DNA of 64,000 bases from Chloroflexales bacterium ZM16-3 (lineage in GTDB: Bacteria; Chloroflexota; Chloroflexia; Chloroflexales; Chloroflexaceae). Both the position numbers and the translations under genes were made by a program. This document shows, one piece after another, positions 60,538 to 64,000 of the stretch (positions are counted from its first letter, which is position 1; each line of letters starts with the position of its first letter). The stretch spans positions 1-64,000 of the forward strand of contig RYFE02000013.1 in NCBI GenBank assembly GCA_004138175.2, written 5' to 3'. The notes beneath the pieces are model-generated. The model ran no database searches. It saw only the letters and a program-made list of their open reading frames with translations, and was not told the origin of the DNA.

Positions 60538-60936
60538 ATGGATGACATGTATCGTGAGCAGATCCTGGAGCACTCGAAGTACCCGCACAACTTCGGGACG
60601 CTGGATGCGCCGTCGGTGTCGCACGAGGAGCATAACCCGCTCTGTGGCGACAGGGTGCGTATGGATATTCAGATCGCCGACGGGGTGATCACGGATGTGC
60701 GCTTCAGCGGGAAGGGCTGCGCGATCAGCCAGGCCAGCGCGTCGCTCCTGACTGATGAGCTGATTGGGATGCCGGTGGAGCAGGCGAAGGTCTATAGCAA
60801 GGACGATCTGCTGGAGCTGATCGGCATCCCGCTGGGCAAGAACCCGGTGCGGCTCAAGTGCGCCCTGCTCTCGCTCAAGGCTCTAAAGGTTGGCCTGTAT
60901 GGCGTCGGCCATATCCACGATGACGACGACGACTAA
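60538..60936 (+). CDS. sufU: Zinc-dependent sulfurtransferase SufU
   Basis: A 132-residue protein of the IscU/SufU fold that accepts persulfide from SufS. The three cysteines are present in NPLCGDRVRMDI, GKGCAISQASASLLT and VRLKCALLS; with the Asp next to the first they form the zinc site. The insert between the second and third Cys (MPVEQAKVYSKDDLLELIG) distinguishes SufU from IscU. The tail ends in HIHDDDDD. The start is ATG 60538, with an alternative ATG at 60547; neither has a ribosome-binding site because of the array upstream. Confidence 0.92.
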   Translation: MDDMYREQILEHSKYPHNFGTLDAPSVSHEEHNPLCGDRVRMDIQIADGVITDVRFSGKGCAISQASASLLTDELIGMPVEQAKVYSKDDLLELIGIPLGKNPVRLKCALLSLKALKVGLYGVGHIHDDDDD

Positions 60937-60938
60937 AT

Positions 60939-61034
60939 CACTGAGGCACTGAGGCACTGAGGCACTTATTTAGGATGGGGCTATGCCCAAACCTGGTTGT
61001 TGTCGGCTGTTGGCGGCGAGGCCGCCGACAACAA
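60939..61034. repeat. CACTGAGG array and nested inverted repeat before sufB
   Basis: Three and a half CACTGAGG units (60939-60966) begin just after the sufU stop. A nested hairpin follows: TTGTTGTCGGC (60997-61007) pairs with 61024-61034, and GGCGGC with GCCGCC around GAG inside it. GGAGG and the sufB ATG come next. Confidence 0.8.
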
Positions 61035-61060
61035 AACTCAGGAAGTATGGAGGATAGATA

Positions 61061-62476
61061 ATGACCTCTGATACGGCGAATCTTCAATTTGACTACTCCA
61101 AGTATGGCTTTCGCGAGGAGGAGAACTACCTCTTCAAGGCACCGGTCGGCCTGAGCGAGAAGGTTGTGCGCGAGCTCTCGGGCATGAAGAACGAGCCGGA
61201 GTGGATGCTCAAGCGGCGGCTCAAGGCGCTGGAGATCTTCTACCAGAAGCCGACGCCGCTGGTGGGCATGTGGGCCAACCAGGAGCTGGCCGATCTGGAC
61301 TACGATAAGATCCACTACTTCGTGCGGGCCGGCGAGAAGCCGCAGACCGACTGGGACGCGGTGCCTACCGAGATCAAGAACACCTTCGAGCGGCTGGGCA
61401 TCCCCGAGGCCGAGCGCAAGTTCTTGGCCGGCGTCGGTGCGCAGTATGAGTCTGAGGTGGTCTACCACTCGCTGCGCGAGGAGTGGTCGAAGCTTGGCGT
61501 GATCTTCCTGGACACTGACAGCGCCCTGAAGGAGTACCCCGAGCTGTTCAAGCAGTACTTCGGCACGATCATCCCGTCGGCCGATAACAAGTACGCCGCG
61601 CTGAACACGGCGGTCTGGTCGGGCGGCTCCTTCGTCTATGTGCCGGCCGGCGTGAAGGTGGACATCCCGCTGCAGGCATACTTCCGGATCAATGCCGAGA
61701 ACATGGGCCAGTTCGAGCGCACCCTGATCATTATCGAGGAGGGCGCTGAGGCGCACTATATTGAGGGCTGCACCGCCCCCACCTACTCGACCAACTCGCT
61801 GCACTCGGCGGTGGTCGAGATCGTGGTGAAGAAGGGCGGCAAGTTCCGCTACACCACCATCCAGAACTGGTCGAACAACATCTTCAACCTCGTCACCAAG
61901 CGGGCGGTGGCCCACGAGGAGGCGAGCATGGAGTGGGTGGATGGCAATATCGGCTCGAAGCTGACGATGAAGTACCCTTCGGTCTACCTGATGGGGCGCA
62001 AGGCTCGTGGCGAGGTGCTCTCGGTGGCCTACGCGGGCAAGGGCCAGCACCAGGACGCCGGGGCGAAGATGGTTCACATCGCGCCGGAGACGACGAGCCG
62101 GATCACGAATAAGTCGGTGAGCAAGGATGGCGGGAAGACGACCTACCGTGGCCTGGCGAAGGTGGCCCCCGGGGCCTACGGCGCGAAGATTAACGTCAAC
62201 TGCGACGCCCTGATCCTCGATGAGCGCTCAGCATCGGACACTATCCCCTTCATCGAGATCGAGGAGGATCGCTGCACGCTGGCGCACGAGGCCACGGTGG
62301 GCCGCATCGGCGCCGAGCAGCTCTTCTACCTGATGAGCCGCGGCCTCAAGGAGTCCGATGCGATGTCGATGATCGTGCTGGGCTTTATGGAGCCCTTCAC
62401 CCGCGAGCTGCCCATGGAGTACGCCGTGGAGCTCAACCGCCTGATCCAGATGGAGATGGAGGGGTCGGTGGGCTAA
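61061..62476 (+). CDS. sufB: Fe-S cluster assembly protein SufB
   Basis: A 471-residue scaffold protein of the SufBCD complex. [27 protein letters not shown] at the N-terminus, [55 protein letters not shown] and [23 protein letters not shown] are typical of SufB, as is TYRGLAKV followed by [11 protein letters not shown], whose Cys is a proposed cluster or persulfide site. Length is normal. GGAGG precedes the ATG. It closes the sufCDSUB set and is followed by a G-rich terminator. Confidence 0.96.
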   Translation: MTSDTANLQFDYSKYGFREEENYLFKAPVGLSEKVVRELSGMKNEPEWMLKRRLKALEIFYQKPTPLVGMWANQELADLDYDKIHYFVRAGEKPQTDWDAVPTEIKNTFERLGIPEAERKFLAGVGAQYESEVVYHSLREEWSKLGVIFLDTDSALKEYPELFKQYFGTIIPSADNKYAALNTAVWSGGSFVYVPAGVKVDIPLQAYFRINAENMGQFERTLIIIEEGAEAHYIEGCTAPTYSTNSLHSAVVEIVVKKGGKFRYTTIQNWSNNIFNLVTKRAVAHEEASMEWVDGNIGSKLTMKYPSVYLMGRKARGEVLSVAYAGKGQHQDAGAKMVHIAPETTSRITNKSVSKDGGKTTYRGLAKVAPGAYGAKINVNCDALILDERSASDTIPFIEIEEDRCTLAHEATVGRIGAEQLFYLMSRGLKESDAMSMIVLGFMEPFTRELPMEYAVELNRLIQMEMEGSVG

Positions 62477-62479
62477 CGC

Positions 62480-62526
62480 TGGGGGTTGGGAGTTGGGGGC
62501 TGGGGGTCGGATCGGCCCCCAGCCTT
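62480..62526 (+). terminator. GGGGGTT array remnant and hairpin after sufB
   Basis: Degenerate GTTGGGG units end in a perfect 9-bp stem (62498-62506 with 62516-62524) followed by TTT. The array again supplies the terminator. Confidence 0.7.
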
Positions 62527-62544
62527 TGCATATTAAGAGGGTCT

Positions 62545-62862
62545 ATGCCAGCTATTCAGATCGGCAGCCTGGCCGATGTGCCAGACGGCAGCGCAAAAAA
62601 GTTCGATGTGGCCGGGACGCCGGTTGCCGTGTTTCGCGTCGGCGATGAGCTGTTCGCGATCGGTGACACCTGCTCGCACGCCGAGGCATCGCTCAGCGAG
62701 GGCGATGTGGACGCTGACGAGCTGTGTGTCGAATGCCCGCTCCACGGCGCGATCTTCGACCTGCGCAGCGGTCAGCCGCGCACGCTGCCCGCCTTCACGC
62801 CTGTGAGTACCTATCGGGTCTGGGCTGAGGGTGATGCGTTGCTTGTTGAGTATCCTGCGTAA
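62545..62862 (+). CDS. Rieske-type [2Fe-2S] ferredoxin
   Basis: A 105-residue non-haem Rieske protein. The cluster ligands are in DTCSHAEASLSEGDV and CPLHGAIFDLRSG (C-x-H and C-x-x-H), with the usual 17-18 residues between them. It lacks a membrane anchor, so it is a soluble electron carrier like those of dioxygenase systems. In suf operons such a protein may supply electrons for cluster assembly; this is inference from its place directly after sufB. AAGAGG lies before the ATG. Confidence 0.92.
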   Translation: MPAIQIGSLADVPDGSAKKFDVAGTPVAVFRVGDELFAIGDTCSHAEASLSEGDVDADELCVECPLHGAIFDLRSGQPRTLPAFTPVSTYRVWAEGDALLVEYPA

Positions 62863-62866
62863 GAAC

Positions 62867-62895
62867 TTGACTAGCTGCCGCAGCGGCGGTACAAT
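62867..62895 (+). promoter_or_regulatory. Promoter of the rhodanese gene
   Basis: TTGACT (62867-62872) and TACAAT (62890-62895) are exactly 17 bases apart and begin four bases after the Rieske stop. The rhodanese and the following scaffold gene can therefore be expressed apart from the suf operon. Confidence 0.65.
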
Positions 62896-62903
62896 CCGGG
62901 CAT

Positions 62904-62969
62904 ACAGGGGACAGGGGACAGGGGACAGGGGACAAGCACAGAATATGTGGCAAGCTGTCCCCTGTCCCC
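62904..62969. repeat. ACAGGGG heptamer array with hairpin
   Basis: Four perfect ACAGGGG units (62904-62931) and an inverted pair (62956-62969) lie in the 5' leader of the rhodanese message, between its promoter and the AAAGGAGG ribosome-binding site at 62975. Transcripts from that promoter would carry the hairpin in the leader. Confidence 0.9.
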
Positions 62970-62987
62970 TTGCTAAAGGAGGTTGCT

Positions 62988-63845
62988 ATGGCAGACTACG
63001 CACACCCCGAGGTGCTTGTCGATACGGCATGGGTGGCCGACCACCTGGACGACCCGAACGTGCGCCTGGTGGAGAGCAACGAGGATCTGTTGCTCTACGA
63101 GACGGGCCACATCCCCGGCGCGGTGAAGATTGACTGGGTCGATGATCTGAACGACCCGGTGGTGCGCGACTACCTCGACGCCGAGCGCTTCGCGGCGCTG
63201 CTCGCCCGCAAGGGGATCTCCCGCGACACGACGGTGGTGCTCTACGGCGATAAGAGCAACTGGTGGGCTACCTACGCGCTGTGGGTGTTTAAGCTCTTCG
63301 GCCACCCCGACGCGCGTATCCTTGATGGCGGGCGGGCCAAGTGGATCGCCGAGGGCCGCAGCCTGACCCGCGAGTCGCCCAGCTACGCCCAGGCGAGCTA
63401 CCCCGTGTCCGCCCGCGATGATACGGCCATCCGGGCCTTCCGCGACCAGGTGCGCGCGCATATCGCGAAGGAGGGCACGGCGCTGGTGGACGTGCGCAGC
63501 CCCCAGGAGTTCAGCGGCGAGCGCACCCACATGCCCGACTACCCTCAGGAGGGCACCCTGCGCGGCGGCCATATTCCCACGGCGGCGAACATTCCATGGG
63601 CCAAGGCCACCCGCGAGGACGCGACCTTTAAGAGCGCCGATGAGCTGGCCGCGCTCTACGGCGGGCAGGGCGTCACCCCGGACAAGGACGTGATCACCTA
63701 CTGCCGCATCGGCGAGCGCTCCTCGCACACCTGGTTTGTGCTGACCTACCTGCTCGGCTACCCGCAGGTGCGCAACTATGACGGCAGCTGGACAGAGTGG
63801 GGCAACGGCGTCGGCCTGCCGATTGAGAAGAGCTACCAAGGGTAA
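62988..63845 (+). CDS. Thiosulfate/3-mercaptopyruvate sulfurtransferase (tandem rhodanese)
   Basis: A 285-residue two-domain rhodanese. The N-terminal domain is inactive (no Cys in [17 protein letters not shown]). The C-terminal domain has the persulfide-forming Cys in [17 protein letters not shown], whose CRxGxR loop points to thiosulfate as substrate. [13 protein letters not shown] and [12 protein letters not shown] are the standard CH2 motifs. AAAGGAGG precedes the ATG at 62988. It lies between the suf genes and another U-type scaffold gene, consistent with sulfur supply. It probably acts in the cytoplasm, since no signal peptide is seen. Confidence 0.93.
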   Translation: MADYAHPEVLVDTAWVADHLDDPNVRLVESNEDLLLYETGHIPGAVKIDWVDDLNDPVVRDYLDAERFAALLARKGISRDTTVVLYGDKSNWWATYALWVFKLFGHPDARILDGGRAKWIAEGRSLTRESPSYAQASYPVSARDDTAIRAFRDQVRAHIAKEGTALVDVRSPQEFSGERTHMPDYPQEGTLRGGHIPTAANIPWAKATREDATFKSADELAALYGGQGVTPDKDVITYCRIGERSSHTWFVLTYLLGYPQVRNYDGSWTEWGNGVGLPIEKSYQG

Positions 63846-63911
63846 TGCAAAAGGCAAAAGGCAAAATGAGCCCATCGCTCATTTTGCCTTTTGCCTTTTG
63901 CCTTTTGCATT
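63844..63911. repeat. AAAAGGC heptamer array with unequal inverted arms
   Basis: The left arm (63844-63870) has two repeat steps and the right arm (63878-63911) has exactly one heptamer more; otherwise they are perfect complements. This shows that unit number in the two arms changes independently. It overlaps the rhodanese stop codon and ends four bases before the next start. Confidence 0.92.
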
Positions 63912-63914
63912 GAT

Positions 63915-64000
63915 ATGGATCGCCAGCAGATTATCGACCGGCTGTTTGACCACTACGAGCGCCCGCGCCACTACGGGCCGCTCGATGGTGCTGATATGGT
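63915..64000 (+). CDS. NifU/IscU-like scaffold protein, 5' part only
   Basis: The first 28 codons of a gene cut by the window edge. IIDRLFDHYERPRHYGPLDGAD matches the N-terminal helix of U-type scaffolds and aligns with YREQILEHSKYPHNFGTLDAP of the SufU in this window. It is therefore a second U-type protein, distinct from SufU. No Shine-Dalgarno sequence precedes the ATG, which follows the AAAAGGC array. Confidence 0.7.
   Translation, partial: MDRQQIIDRLFDHYERPRHYGPLDGADM

Noticed and set aside
59231-62077. Long minus-strand frames opposite sufS and sufB
   Set aside because: Antisense shadows rich in His, Arg and Leu; the plus-strand genes have all catalytic motifs.

Overview
The window looks like chromosomal DNA of a member of the Chloroflexota, probably Chloroflexales (Chloroflexus/Roseiflexus/Oscillochloris-like). 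The reasons are a GC-rich genome, many-GAF histidine kinases, secreted proteins built from LGFP-like repeats, a short EF-Ts, a type 2 IPP isomerase, and a Suf system of sufCDSUB order led by a SufR-like regulator. This assignment is inference from gene style; no rRNA or tRNA gene was found in the window.

Layout. 1-1100: three truncated gene fragments joined together (a disulfide oxidoreductase, a CDP-alcohol phosphatidyltransferase and an unknown protein). 1412-1984: a DUF697-like gene of lower GC. 2143-6099: two acyl-CoA synthetases (acetyl- and propionyl-type). 6427-9012: dnaA, a DnaA-box region that is a good oriC candidate, and scpB. 9139-10380: an orphan sugar/nucleoside ABC permease. 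10846-13554: ECF sigma factor, putative anti-sigma, bactofilin-like membrane protein and an orphan OmpR-type regulator. 13852-16009: hemolysin III homologue and two Yip1-like proteins. 16104-17435: small genes including a Cas4-like nuclease split into two membrane-anchored halves. 17481-23126 (minus): the classical rpsB-tsf-pyrH-frr-uppS-cdsA-rseP cluster. 23480-28405: tpx, an adenylate kinase-like gene, a Ser/Thr kinase with TPRs and a lamin-tail protein. 28520-31255: hypC and hypF. 31300-38296: HD-GYP protein, LGFP/Ig secreted protein, double GNAT, recF, idi2 and a small HMA-fold protein. 38363-50377 (minus): a signalling operon of a hexapeptide-repeat protein, a REC plus degenerate GGDEF protein, a 2811-residue 14-GAF histidine kinase and an alpha/beta-hydrolase whose nucleophile serine is Gly. 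50800-51010: a probable structured RNA with an intrinsic terminator. 51054-55733: a catalytically dead LMW-phosphatase fold, an M23 peptidase, a TPR/B-box membrane protein and a stand-alone Clp-type AAA ATPase. 56322-64000: sufR-sufC-sufD-sufS-sufU-sufB, a Rieske ferredoxin, a rhodanese and the start of a second U-type scaffold gene.

The most striking non-genic feature is a family of short tandem arrays, mostly of 7-base units (TGTTGAA, GTGTTGA, GATTGCA, GGGGACA, GTTGGGG, GGGAGTC, AAAAGGC) and one of 8 (GCCTCAGT). They sit between genes almost everywhere and usually form head-to-head copies that fold as long hairpins at gene ends. They resemble in style the heptanucleotide repeats of filamentous cyanobacteria. 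One array lies in frame inside hypF, another supplies the C-terminus of a GNAT protein and makes it overlap recF. A second class of hairpins has perfect 15-24 bp stems closed by GC-GAA-GC, GC-AAA-GC or GC-TTT-GC triloops.

All functional names rest on motif recognition by eye; no database search was run.
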